64,000 bases of DNA from Drosophila miranda. Taxonomy: Eukaryota > Arthropoda > Insecta > Diptera > Drosophilidae. The position numbers and the translations under genes are program-made. Location of the stretch: contig NC_046677.1 in the NCBI RefSeq assembly GCF_003369915.1, forward strand, positions 21,470,913-21,534,912, read 5' to 3'. Below the pieces are notes generated by a model, which was given only the letters and a program-made list of their open reading frames with translations, was not told the DNA's origin and searched no databases. Shown here one piece after another: positions 11,601 through 25,400 of the stretch (position 1 is the stretch's first letter; each line of letters opens with the position of its first letter).

Positions 11601-14600
11601 TGACCTCGGTATCCAGGGATTCTAAAAGAATTTCAGAAAATGGAAAATGTAAAGCTTCTAGGGAAAAGCACCTTTCCTGTATACCCACATACCCTAGGTA
11701 AACATTCAATACCTGGTACAAAAGTATATATGTATATATCGATAAAAGATGTTTATATGTTTATATACATTTGCATATTTTTGGTTTATTATGTCGTACG
11801 TACATTTGTAGATGTTGTATTTTCCTCACATTTGGCCAGCACACGTCATGCTGTCGCCGGGACAGCCTTAAAAGGCAGCGTTCGGCACAACGACATTTGA
11901 TTCATCATCAAGTGACCAAAAAGGGGGGAAAAAAAAAAATCATAAGACTAATTGCCAGGGAACAGTGAAACAGTCGAGTAGTCGAGCAGTCTGGGCCTAG
12001 AGTCGGCCAGCAACATGCTGCCACTATATCCGTGTACTATATGCATATGCATATAATAGAACGGGCAACATGTTGATAGTGGATCGGTTGGATTGGGCTG
12101 TGGCTGTGGCTGTGGATGTGACTGGGCTTTTGTGTATGCCGGGCGGGTTGTGCCCATAAATTGAATTGACATTTTGACGCGACTTGCATGGGTTGTTGTT
12201 GTTGTTGGCCGGACAGGGCCCACCCACATTGGCATAAATCTGGTATGCAAATTGGCAACATGGGCGACAATGTCTCTTTCGTTGGTCAATGATTCATCAT
12301 CTGCCTGGACATCCGTTGCAGTTTGGGTTTCCTGTTCGAAGAAACAGGAAAAGAGAGGTGCCCAAACCTTGATAACTGATCGATCCTTGGGCAAGATCTG
12401 CACAAAATCCTCCACTTCTAGACAATTGCTGCGTCTCTCCGGTGTCTGGCAACAAATTGCAGATGCCAACAGAGCAGACAGCTTGACTTTATTTTTGTGT
12501 CGCCAAGCTATAGCCAGAATACGTATATACAGAGACCAGACAATGTCTGAATATATATATATGTATGTGTCCAAGTTTATTTTCAGCCAAATAGCATTTG
12601 GTATTTCGTCTGGCAGTCGCATACATTTCAAATTAGAAACAAAGAGAAAGAAACAGCCACAGGCAACAGGCAAGAGCCAACACAGTCTACGACTACGACT
12701 AATTAGCTGTTCTGTTGTTTTTATTTTAATTTTGACCCAGGCCAATATCGCCATACCCCATCTGTCCACCCGTCCATCCGTCCATCTGTCCATCGGCTAC
12801 TGTGGATGCCTCCCGCAGTCGGCGGCGGAATCATCTCGTCAAATCTTGATTTTACTGACTTTTGGCTAACGCCTTCTCCTGATTAGCATTCGATTCCAAT
12901 TTCAATTTGAATTTCGATTTTAATTCAGTGATCAGTGATCTGTGATCTCCGATCATCATCGCCCCAATATCAATATCAATATCAATGTCGTTGCTCCCTG
13001 CTGCTGCCCTGTTGCTGGTTTGCTCATTTCTCGATTTCTTGATAAAAAAAAATCGCCATAAAAATTGTATCAGCTGCTGCCGGTGCCAGTGCTGCCGTTG
13101 AATTATGCAAATCGAGTATTCGCAATCCATAAACAAGCCAATGCCCAAGATGGGGTTTTTTTTTTTTGTTTTTTGATTTTTTACTTCATTGGAATTGCAA
13201 TGTCCGCCCATAAATGTCCGCTGGCCGATAAGATTTTTATGTTGAGCGTTGATTTTATTTGTGGTTTTAACTTTCCCAATACATTGATTACTTTCAATTG
13301 CTAATTTATGTCTGATTTTTAACCTTTTCTTTCCTCTCTGTTCCTCTCGTTTCAGGTAAGTTTGATCTCAAGATCAAAGCGAAGAGTGCACAAAAGAGAA
13401 GCTTAAAGATTAGAAGAGGGCCCCCAATGATTGGTAAAGTATTTGGGTTGAAAAATACAATAGATACAAGATGCTGAAGAGCTTAAATGAAACTTAAGAT
13501 TAATGGGTTTTCAAAGTTTATAGAATTTTCATAATTTGTATAAAATTTATTTTGTACAATTAGTTTTCAATGGCAGCTCGTATGTGATTAGATTATCACA
13601 CAGGCCACATTTTGAGATTTGTTTTTCCCATCTCTACAAATCGCCAGCGATTTGCGCGCGTTTTTAAACGCCTCTCTCATGGGTGGTCCAGCGGTCGCCA
13701 GTCGGACGCTGCACTTGCCAGCTGCTGCAATATTTCATATTTGAGAGTGCACTTGTGTACGTGTGTGTATATTTTTTGTAATTTTTTTTAATATTTTTGC
13801 GCTTGCAATTAAAAATCATTAAGCCAAATCAGCGCGGTCTGCCCGCCGGGCTCTCTAATTAAAGCTGATTGTGTTGATTTGCAAAGGGGAAAAAACTAAA
13901 AAAAAACTCACAAAAAAATGTAGGAAAATTATGCGAAAACGTACATGTGTGTATGTGTATGTGTATGAATGCTGCAATTGTTTTTAATTGCCAGAAAGAA
14001 GAGGCAAGGGGCGAGAGAGTCCATAAGCCAAAATTGTGTCGAGACATAAATCTGGCCATCTGCTCATTTGTAGAGAAAAACTTCTCCTAATCTTTTGCCT
14101 GGCCCGACCTGGGATTGGCTTTTGGAGGTTTGTTTTATTTCATTCATGATTTTCAAAGCACAAAAGTCCAAATAGAATTGGAAACACACGAAACAACAAA
14201 AAATGTAGAAATATAAATAGGCAGCACAGGCATTAATTATAGCCATTTATAAGGAAAAATCGTTTTAAAAGTTGTCATGCCCGAAAGCGTGTAGAGTGGT
14301 GTGTGGAGTGCCAGAGCCACAGAGGCACAGAGCCCCAGCCACAGCCTCAACAAAGGCTTGGCAACCGCAAATACAGCATACAGCATCGAGAAACCGAACC
14401 GAGAAACCCGTTTACCTTCGCCATCGGTTCTGTTTTTTATTAGGAAAACAAACGATTTCGTTTGGACTTTAACTTTTGGTTAGAGTCTATCCGATCACCC
14501 CCTACCTCTATCTCTGCTCTCAACCAATGATTAATCTGGTAGATTTGTATCCCCAAAAATTCACTCGGCATGGCCATGTCTGGATTTTGGGGAATTGCGA

Positions 14601-17600
14601 TTCCCACAAGGATTTATAGAACATACAATTTATGACACCTAGGCGGGGGCCCTGATTTCCACGGAAAGTGACCCTCCAAGAGGATTTTAATTTACATAAA
14701 TTTCTGGGAATATCAGAGGTGGCTTTTAAGCTATGCTATCCATAAGTTTTAGGCAAATTCCTCATGACAGTGTGAATTCTTTTGGGAATATAATTACTAA
14801 GCTGAATTTATTTATTATTTCTCGAGGCAGTGCGAATTCCATTTGGGCTTTAATTTCTAAGCTGAATATACGAGTATTCTATTGGTGTCTTTATTTGGTA
14901 ACTAATTGAATTAGGTAGTGGACTGGATTCAGTTCTATAAATGGTTCTGCTCCATTTTCTTAATGAATATATCTGATAACTGGCCTAATTTTTGCTTTAA
15001 CAGAAGCACTGACATTCTGATTTATTGGGAGGTTAATTTATAGGTGTACTCTGAGTTCCAAAAATGCTGACATACTTCTGAATATATTTCAGAGGCTTTT
15101 AGAGATGGGAAGTACAGGGATCCTGATGGATTTCATGCATCAGATTTTCGGAATTAGAGCGTAAAAATAGGACGCTCGATTGTCTTAATATATGATGGAT
15201 TGCTGTTGGGCTTAGATGCATGAAAAATCCCTAATCATCGGCACTATGTGCCTATATATTTTAATTCATAAAAAGGGTGATTTTTTAAACCCATTAACCT
15301 TGTTCATTTACCGATTTTACAATTGACTCTACTTATTCAATTAATAACCAGATCTAATTGATAGCTACCATTATTTGATCATTTGTTCGCCACTCAATGG
15401 ACAGGCGACCCATCACCTTTTGTTAATCCGTATAAATTTCAAATTGTTCATTGATTGCAATCAGTAATTATGGGATTTTTTCCGCTCTGCCACGATAATT
15501 GCCTCTTTTTATAGAACAAACTGTTTAGGATTTCAAACGATTAAAAATCAGAATTAAATCCATAATTTATCTACGGTTTAAATTCAAATTTTTGTTTATT
15601 ATTAAACGCCTTTAGAGCCCCACACTTCTCAATTATTTAGTGTCTGTTTTCTAAGCTTTGATTATAATTTCTCCGGCCAACAATGGAGCGGCTAATTAGA
15701 GTCATAAAATTTCCTAAACTACATATAAATTTATATAAATATGTATGTACTCGTAGGTCTGTACATATGTATCTTATAACGTATGTTGTATATGGGGGCT
15801 ATCTATAAGTCATTGTTCATTGGAGGGGGCGTGTATGCAAAATGCAAAATGGGTAGAAAACAATTAATTGCTATTGATTTACGGGGCGTATGCTTGATTT
15901 ATTTAGCAATCGTTTGACCAAAAATGCCACGCGGTCATTCATTTTCTTTTTTTCTCTGTCTCTTTTTCACTGTTTTTTATATCCCGCACATATAAATGTA
16001 TTTTATTTATTGCCCGCGCATGTGGGCTCCAAAGCCCTGGGGGTAAATAGATGATGACTTCATTGCCAATGTTGCAACATCATCATCCATCCAGCAATGG
16101 TACAATACGACCAGTAGCAGCATTAACAAATGTATAAAGTAATGGTCATGCTCCTGCTCGAAGGAAGGCAGTTCCTCTAGAAGGCTTTTGTCATTCAACG
16201 TTTAAGCGTGACTGGAAATATTGTCAATCAGTTGGGACTCAAGGGGCTCCCAGTTTTGTACCACAAATGAAAGGCCAGGGGCTATCCGTAGGGGTAGTTT
16301 CTTCAATATTTTTGCAACTTTTCATCGTACAGAATTTTACATTTTCATTAGCTTGCAATCCATAAAAGGGGGTGCTAGCAGCGGGTGTAGAATGAACAAA
16401 AAATATATTACTTCTAATATTTTTTCTAAAGAATACTACAATCTCGAGAAATAATTCATTTCATCATTTCAGCAAATCAACATAATTGTCTTTATTCACT
16501 TAATAATACCCTGTCAGAGCCGGTTTTAATAATGAATTTTGAATTGAGGCAAAATCTTAAATGTTATTAATGTGATTGCTTCTGTTGTTATATATTTTGT
16601 TTTAAAGACCATTCGATTGATACATTAGTAGGAGATTCCTGTAAACTAAAGTAAATAATATAAACAATTAGTATAGTTTGGGTTCTCACAATCCTAAACG
16701 CTTAACTACAGCATATACAAGTACCAGATAAGTGCCAGATCCTCAGTTGATGGTTCTATTATGGGTTCTGTAAGTGATTCTGTTAAGGGTTCTGTTGAGG
16801 GTTCTGTGAGGCCTTATGTTAGTTGATGCTACTGCTGTTGCCTTGATAGCCGCTGTATTTTTATGAGAAACTACTTTCTTGACACTTTCCTGTGTTTCCT
16901 GTCACTACGCTGACTGTCTGCTAATGTGACTGCTACTCCTACTCGAACTCTTGTTGCTGTTGCCAGCTCTTGTTATTTCTGTTACGAGTATACAATCTTC
17001 AGTCAATCCCCGTATAATTTATGCAGCACTCTATGCTTTGCATTTCAAGCAGTTTCCTCTCGGATCACATGCCACCAAAACAGGTATAGAAATCAATGTA
17101 TAGACTGTATATGAATGTACATATATATATACTACATAAGATCGGTTCGGATTGGAGAGTGGAACGTTACTTTTGAACCCGGATGTGGCAGTGTGTGTGT
17201 GTGTGTCTCTAATGCGAATCAATTTGAGGCTAATGTAGATTGCTTTCGATTTATGCAGATTATGCAAAGGGCGTTCCAAATTGAACCATTCATTCTGGTC
17301 TTGTCTGAGAGAGCGCTCTGTCCGGGGCTGTAGGTGTAGGTTTTTTTGTCTGAGATTCGAATGGTTTCCAGTAGGGTGCCATCAACAGCATCCGGCTCTG
17401 CCCACGCACCATCGCAGGCCAGACAGACATTTTGTTCAGCATTTTGTTAAGCCAACTCTCTCTCTCTCTCTCTGTCTCCCTTTTGGTGTTACCAAAATTA
17501 GTCCCTCCATGGCCCACGCGGCGTGTTCTTTTTATCGCCTAGAAGTCGCACTCGCCTGCCTCGCTGTTTGGGCGTTTGCGATTTAATTAAAAATATGCGA

Positions 17601-20600
17601 CACTTAATTAAAACGCATGCGACGAGAGACACTTGCAAATATTTAGAGAGACTGCAGCGCATTTTATTAAGAATTTTGACAGCATTTTGATTAAGAGCCA
17701 GGCCGCAGCCTCAGCCTCAGTGTCAGTCCCGGGCCGCAGTCGCAGCCTCAGCCTCAGGCACTTGGTGGCAGGTTGACGACGCTGAGATGCTGATGCTGAG
17801 GCTGGAATCTGAAGCCTGAATAACCGACGCCCACGATAACAATTTTACTTTTATTTTTTTTTTTGTATTTTTTTTTTTGCTTCTGCGGTGAACCGCTCAA
17901 CGAGTTATGGGAAATAACTGGTTAGCTGATTTATCTATAAGCCAGCGTGGAAGACAAAACAAGTAAGAACGGTAGGGCTGTTGTTTAGACTATGGGATAC
18001 CCTGTAAGCAGATTTATATTGAGTGGAAAATGCTCTAAACAGCTAAGAACTTGTACGGAAAACAATCAAAATGATATTAAAAGAGAAATGCTACTCCCGT
18101 TTGCAGGCCAGGAATCAGGCTTGTTATTTCTTCCCCAAGATATTAACTCTTCTTGAATTCCACAAAATTACCACATACCCTTGCCCACTACGTTTACAGG
18201 GTATCCGAAAAATTCAGCCATTCATGCCTCTTACAGCTGGCTAACAGCAAAAACATGTTTGTATTGGCTGTGACACGTTTTGAAAGTCAATTAAACGCTT
18301 GTAAAATGCATTTATGCAAATCGGAACGCATTTGGAATGTTAGTAGCGAAACAATGGCTGTTAAACCAATAACAGTCACTGCTCAACAGTGATGCAGTGA
18401 TGCAACAGTGAGTTAACAGTGAGAGGAGAGGGACTGATTTGTATGGAAACACAATTCCTGTAAAGCCACTAAAGCAACAGTGCATTAACAGAAGGGTTCA
18501 CAGCTCTGATCTGCAGCGAATGATAAGGGAGAAACAGTGCCTGCTGTTAAGCGGCTAACAGTGCTGTGCTGCAACAGTGCCTTAACAGATGCCGGATATG
18601 GCTGATCTGCTTGCTGTGGCCATCCCTTTGCCATCATAGAATCGCCGCAGGAGCCCGCTTTTACAAAGAAATGTTTATTAAACTTGAAGATTGGACTGTC
18701 GTAAGGAATGTCCTCTTATCTAACCCATTCTGGCTGCCCTAAACACAGCGGGCGAACAACAAAGAAAGCAGAAGTGGAAGTGCGCAAATGGCTTGATAAA
18801 ATTTGGCAACCGCACAAACAATTGCTTCAGACACACATCTAAATTGGCCCCAAAAGAATTATAGCCAAGGCAAAACAAACAAACATTGGATGAATAGATG
18901 GATAAAAAGCCAACGTCAGAAAGTCACAAGTGCCGTGGACCCACACAAATAAATCTGCCAATAAAAATAAATCCATCTGGCAGATAGGATACACAGTACT
19001 GGCAATAGCAAAAGTACTTGTAGCAGGGCCGAAAGCCTGTAAAAAAGTCAAATGCCACCAAAGGCAATTCATTAGAGGACAGACAGAAATTATGCAAAAC
19101 AAGAGAGGAAAAAACGACGCCCACTTTTTTGGATTTTAAAAAATATGTTGTGGTTTTTTTGATTTTTAAATAATAAATGACAACACGAGTAGGGATACGG
19201 GTACACGCCTCGGTCCGGCCTACGTTAAACAATAAAATTGAACATTATTATATAAAAACGTATCGTACAAAAACAAGCCATGAAAATGAAAACAGACGCC
19301 CACAGCGCCTCACGGGCTCTGAAAGGAAAATGATCGGCGGAAAACGTGCAGAAAGGCAGAGAAATAGGAAGTGGAAATAAGCGAATATTCTATACCCTTT
19401 CCGGGAGGGAGGTAGTCTCAAGAATAGAAAGTTTTCTAAGTAAAACTTACGAAGTTTTCCCCTCTTTGCTCTTTGCGACGAAAGCCTCGAAACGTCTTTT
19501 GTTTTTGCATTCGCGGGAACGAATAAGTCTCGGAGCAATGGCAGAAAAGAAAGCATAGAATCTTCAGCTTTACAAAAATGTACATTGGTCTTGTAGGCAA
19601 CACTTCAGCCATGATCTTAACAAACTCTGAGATCTGTTCCGAGTGATGGAGAATGAAGATTAAGAGTGCTCCCTAAGTCGACTTGTTTTCGACTCACATT
19701 TTCCTCTGTGGGCTGGGTGGGTTCGTGTCTCGGCTGATCAGTCGCTCCACCGCAGACGTCACAGACTTGGATTCCTATTTGTTGTTGATTTGCCTGCCGT
19801 TTCCCCGCTGATTTTGTTTGGATTGAGTGCTTGCCGCTGTTTTGTTTAGATCATTGATGAGCTCACACCACCTGATCGCACTACGAGTACGAGTTGTGGC
19901 AGAGATAGAGATTTGTGTACCTATTACGAGTATATATAGCAATCCCATGACTCTGGGGATACTTTGCATATATCTCGAGATCTCGAGGTGGAAGTGGCAT
20001 GCGAAAACATTCCACAGCAAACGAGGAAGAGCAAATGGTAGCTCAAGCTGCAGCATAGAATAGATATTTTTAGCGATGTTTTGCGGCACGATCACGACAG
20101 TGAGGCAGCAGGCGATCCACGCCCACATCCACATCTAAAGACCCAGCCCACAGCCCACAGACCCAGAGAAGAGAGCGGATGATGACGATGATGTGGATGT
20201 GGATGATGAACGGTCGGATTGTGGGGAAAACTACTGCACCCATCTTTAGGGGAGAGAGAGCGAGCGTTGGCAGCGGAAATCGTTAGCTGAATCATGCCAT
20301 AAAATATTCGCCATATGCAACAGACGACAGTGCGTTGCAAAACTATAAAACCCAGCCAATTTATAGATCGTTGGTCTTGCACATTTCCAGCTGTAGATCG
20401 TCAAGGATCCTCCTCAAAAGTGTGCGATTGTCTTCGCTTTACTCTAGATCTGTTTCCCAGAGTAAATACTTTTGCAGCGCACTGTTAATGGCTTTGGCAG
20501 CAGCTGCTCTCGCAGTCCAAAGACTAATTAAAATTGCAATCCATATAAAGTAATTACGGAGCGGGTCAATGTCGGACTCTTGGCTGGAGTAGGGGGGAGG

Positions 20601-22390
20601 GGACTCCAAATGTGGGCCTGCTTCTACGCCAGAAAAGGCAATCAACGCGGTGGTTCGTTCTCTGCGGCTTTGATTGTAAATGGAGCTCTGAAATGAGACA
20701 GATTCCTGAGAAAAGTAACTGGCAGGAAAACGTTTTCCCAAGAAGTGTCAAAGAAATCACAAGAGTTTTCGTTCGACAAAGATTAGAAACCTAAAGATAA
20801 ACAGATTGAGAAGAGAGGAAAAGAGTTCTGCGGCACCTGTGCTTGAATTAAGATACTTGTGGCACATATTCCGAGACCAGATAAGTTGTTCAAATTGTTC
20901 CACTTCTTATCATTGGAGCAAACATCATTGAACAAATTGAGTTAGTGTCAAATAAAGTACATTTGTTATCGAATTGGGTTGCTCTAAGCAATGGAAACAC
21001 TTATCGAATTGGGTTAGCTGTTGGATTAAATAAGCAATCGATTTGAACTGGCAATCACACTGTAAAGCAATCGAATCCCTGAGATAAAGCGACATCTCTC
21101 TGCATGGAAAGGGAGAATCTCATTGGAAACTGTCACCTGAGATATCACCTCAAGAAATTTAAACTGTTCGAGATAGACGCCTGTAGATTCTGTGAATTGA
21201 AACAGGAAACATGGAAACACATTATGATGATGTGAATGCCCTGCACTCTATAAGGGGAGATCTCAATAGCAATGAGCAAATGAAACATAATCTAGTAGAA
21301 AGCCGGTCGATAAGATCAATAAATGTTCAAGCTGTACTTTTAAAAACTAAACTTCTTTTATATTTTACAGAGAGAAAAATGATATTATATCGAATTAAAG
21401 ATATTGTTGATTGCATCGGAAAAGTTTATCTGATGTTCAAACCTTTGGAATTAGTAGTAGAACTATACGATCGGGATTAAATTATAATCTAGAAGTATAA
21501 ACCGCTTAATTATTCAACTAAAACGAGTTGAACCCTTGAACCCAATCAAATGATTTTATTCAGAATAAATATGGACTAGTCAAAAAGGTTGTTGATTGAT
21601 AGATAGATTGTTAATTGTTAGTTTTGTTAGCATTCAGAATTTGTTATTGAAATCAGACTGTGATTGAATATACGAATATTCGATTGATTAGATCTCCACA
21701 AGCTTCAATTATCGATCAAGATATGTGAGTTCTGATGGAGTTCTGTTCTTGCACCGACTATTTGTGTATCGATTATGATTTGAACGTTTATTTTTTATGA
21801 TTTTCTGATGATGTTTGCCCTTGCCCTCATGTTTGGGGGCATCTTTCTGCAATTTCCTTTTCGTGTTTGAAAGAGTTTCACATAAAAATTGTTGTTTATT
21901 GCAACTCGGCTAACACACACACATGAACCACACTACTGACATGAGCAACCTGAAGATTGCTTTGTTCTGGGCCTTCAAGCAAGTTTTTGTTTTTCTTTTT
22001 TGTGGCCGTTGTGTTTGTCGGTTTTGTTGAGTGGCAAGCGCGTGCACTTGGCGCCAACTTGGAGCCGCCACATTGCCTTGCCCCTGAAGCAGCAGCAACA
22101 GCAGCAGCAGCGAAGAGGCAACAATTTGATTTCAAAGCGCAACGTCCCCAGATCCTCCCCAGCGCCTCCCCAGCTCCACCTCAGCGGCGACGTTGTCTGG
22201 CGGATGCCCTCGTCCGCGGCTCGTTTCATAATTTGGTTTCCTTCTCCTTCTGCTTTTGACTTTATTTTTTGTTGGTCGCTGCTGTGTACAAAAATTCATA
22301 ATTTGTCTGCACCGCAAGGGGCTACTGTGCTACGTGGCCATCATTCCACTCCTTTTGCTGCTCCTTGTGGCAGCATCCAGAGACAGACAC

Positions 22391-22424
<34 letters not shown>

Positions 22425-25400
22425 CGAGCAACAGGTATGGCAGATGTGAATAATAATATATGTATGAATGCGACAATGAAAGTTGAAATACAATTGAACA
22501 TATATCTTTGGGCAGCAGTCACGTTTTCGCCTAGCCAAACGCCTCCCCTCCGACACCAGATACATTTGGCGCGATAAAAACAGCCAGCAAACCGCTCCGC
22601 TGCCGCTGTTGCTGCCGCCGCTTCTGCTGTGTTTCTCTCTCGGCAGCAGCTGTCGTTTGCTATTAAATTGTAATTAAATTATTATCTCGCAGAGGTACTG
22701 CCGTTGCGGCGGCTGCTGCCGATGGGAGGCGTGGTCAGATGCAAACAACATCCGCCAATTTGTTGATTTGTTTCGTATTTTGCATTCGCTCTGTTTCGCT
22801 ATATGTAGATACAAAAGTATCTAGTGGCTGTGGCAGCCATTCTGCACAGCTGTGAGTGGCTGCGATTGGCATGCCGTCAAAGATCTGCAACAGCCTTGAA
22901 GACACGCGACTCGATCTCGGATTCGAGCTCGAATCTCGGGTATCCGTCAAATGCAATTGCCACCAAAAATGAAACTTGAAGAATGTCGTGTGTCTCATTG
23001 TTTGTGCCACAAAATGCCACAAACCATTAATCACTCCAAAATGTATCTTTTAACTGGTTTCTAGAGATCATTCTATGGTCGAATGGCCGATCTCATTTTT
23101 TTGTTTGGGAATGTGCGTTTTCGAGTCTTTTTGGTATCACGTAACAATCCCCGCCCCCCGCCCAGTGGAGGCATAAACAAATGGAATGATAGGAAACCTG
23201 AGAGCTTGTTTTCCAGCCCAGAATATTACGAATAAACAAACATAATCCAATACCAAATGCGAATCAGGTTAGCCAACGCTGCAAATGTATCTGCGACATC
23301 CGTTGGGGCTCTTTAAACGATTGCTGCACGAATGAGCGACTGAGCAGTTTACGACTTATAAATAGTCAATTGCGTTATAAAATAAAATGTCGGAAAATAT
23401 GTTAAATACCCGCAGCCCGCACCCCGCACCCTCACAGACTCTGTCTTTAAGCCATAAAAAATATGGCCCATTCAGGCAGGGGGCGTGGGGGCATTAAATG
23501 CGTTTTTATGAATGGAACTGGAACGAGACGGACAAAACAGTGTCTGAATGCAATTAAATATTAAAGATATTGAGCAGGTCGGGGTCCGGGAACCAGCCAT
23601 GGGAACCACAACCACTCATCCACCCACTCAACCACGCAGTCACCCAAATCGAACCGAAGCGAAAAATATTCACCGAAGAAAAGCTATAACTTGTGTGTAC
23701 CCTTGCTTCATTGCATTGCCTTCAGTGTGCTGCAAATATCTCTAGTATCACAAGTGGCTGTAAGTCATGTGCCTTGGGAGAGTGCTGCTCCTAGTCCAGT
23801 GTCGCATGCGGCAAACGGTAATAAAACGCATTTGCCCAATACCCAACGCCCACCCATAACTGTTAAGCTGTGCCCCATGCATCCAAAGAGAGCACTGGAG
23901 TCCAGCGGCCACAGAGGCAGCCAAGCAGCTACCGATCGGCAACAGCGGCAGCCACTTGCAACGAGCTTGTAATTAGTTGCAGATTTGCCAGCGACCTGAA
24001 TCAATTGCCCGAGTTACCGTTACCCTCCTCCCTCCTCCCTCCAGGCCCCACTCTTCATGCTCAAACGCATTTTCATGGTAGAGTGCCTCGCGGTTTGCCA
24101 GCGTTTTTAATCGCCAGCCGGACAGTTGGGGGCTTAACAATTGATTGATTCGGGGGGGATTATTACCGTAGTTTTGTAGTTTTGGTAAGGGACAGCCCAC
24201 GCTTCAAGCTCAAGTGCATTTTAAGTGGCATCCAGCTGTAGTCAGCGTTTTGCTGGCACTTGTAATCTCTGCCTTATAATGGATTGACTCTACGGATCGA
24301 CGTTACTGTATTGGCCGGGGATAATACTTAGCATCAGACAGCCCACGAGAACGATTTGCTTAGATAGTTAGTCCAACATTTACGGTCTTAAATTGATTGA
24401 TACAGCGGGCTACCGTTGCAGCTGCATAAAAGATTATTGCTACGAGTATTCTCTGAAAATCATTGGGTGGACACTAATCGGCTTTATGATGGTAATTGAT
24501 TGTGCAGTACCCACACTGGCTGTTGGCATGGATTTCCAGCAGCTCAGAGATCGTTTACATATATTGTTATTGAGAGAAGCTCAGCCATTGATTGGTTTTG
24601 CTATTATTTACATTCGCCATTCGGGCAGTAATCGGCTTTTGAAACGGATTGATTATGCAGATTGACATGTCAGATAGGTACAGGGTACTGGAATATATCT
24701 GATTCTTTGTGTTGGGAAGCATTCAAGGCATCGTTGATAGAATCATTTATGAGCTTATGCACAGGATCGCAGTCTAGAGTTGAACTGGTATTTTCCCCGA
24801 CATGCACACGACATGTATTTGGGTCTTCTCACAGATTATCTTTTGTACTTTTCGCTTGTGCGTCAAAGAATAAATCTCGGAGAAATAGGAGCACCTCTTT
24901 TATAGGTTTAGGTTGAAGAATATATTCATTCCGGGGACTATTAATCATATCACTCTTAGGGTTTAGGTCTTCAGATATACTGGAGATTCTTTAGATATTA
25001 TTTTTGAACGCATACTTATTCCCAAATCTGTACCTTTTGTCCACTTGCAGCCCGCTCCCTGACCTGCTACTGCGATGGCAGTTGTCCGGGCAACGTAAGC
25101 AATGGAACCTGCGAGACCCGACCCGGCGGCAGCTGCTTCAGTGCCGTCCAGGAGCTGTACGACGAGACGAGTGGAATGTACGAGGAAGAGCGCACATACG
25201 GCTGCATGCCACCCGAAGACAACGGCGGCCTTCTCATGGTAAGTTTTCCGGATATCTGAGGAGAAGAGTTCCTTAATTAATTGCTGGCTTTAACCATTAC
25301 AGTGTAAAGTGGCCGCTGTACCGCACCTGCATGGCAAGAATATCGTTTGCTGCGACAAGGAGGACCTTTGCAACCGCGACCTGCATCCCACGTTCACGCC

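Larger units (their letters stand above)
13356..25050 (+). other. tkv: tkv intron 1, second recursive segment
   Basis: Intronic DNA from the recursive site to the ectodomain exon acceptor (CCACTTGCAG). Contents: a short terminal-inverted-repeat element at 17988-18209, GT/CT/GA microsatellites (17191-17206, 17456-17473, 22391-22416), clusters of AACAGTG-type repeats near 18380-18600, and a TATAAAA sequence at about 20344 that could be an alternative promoter, without a clear initiator. No additional coding exon could be supported. Confidence 0.65.

Noticed and set aside
11948..12869. Two long overlapping frames (281 codons minus, 231 codons plus) in the tkv intron
   Set aside because: They overlap antisense to each other, contain repeat-derived stretches (TTTT, QPQPQP, YIYIY), lack domains and splice or poly(A) context; chance openness is more likely.
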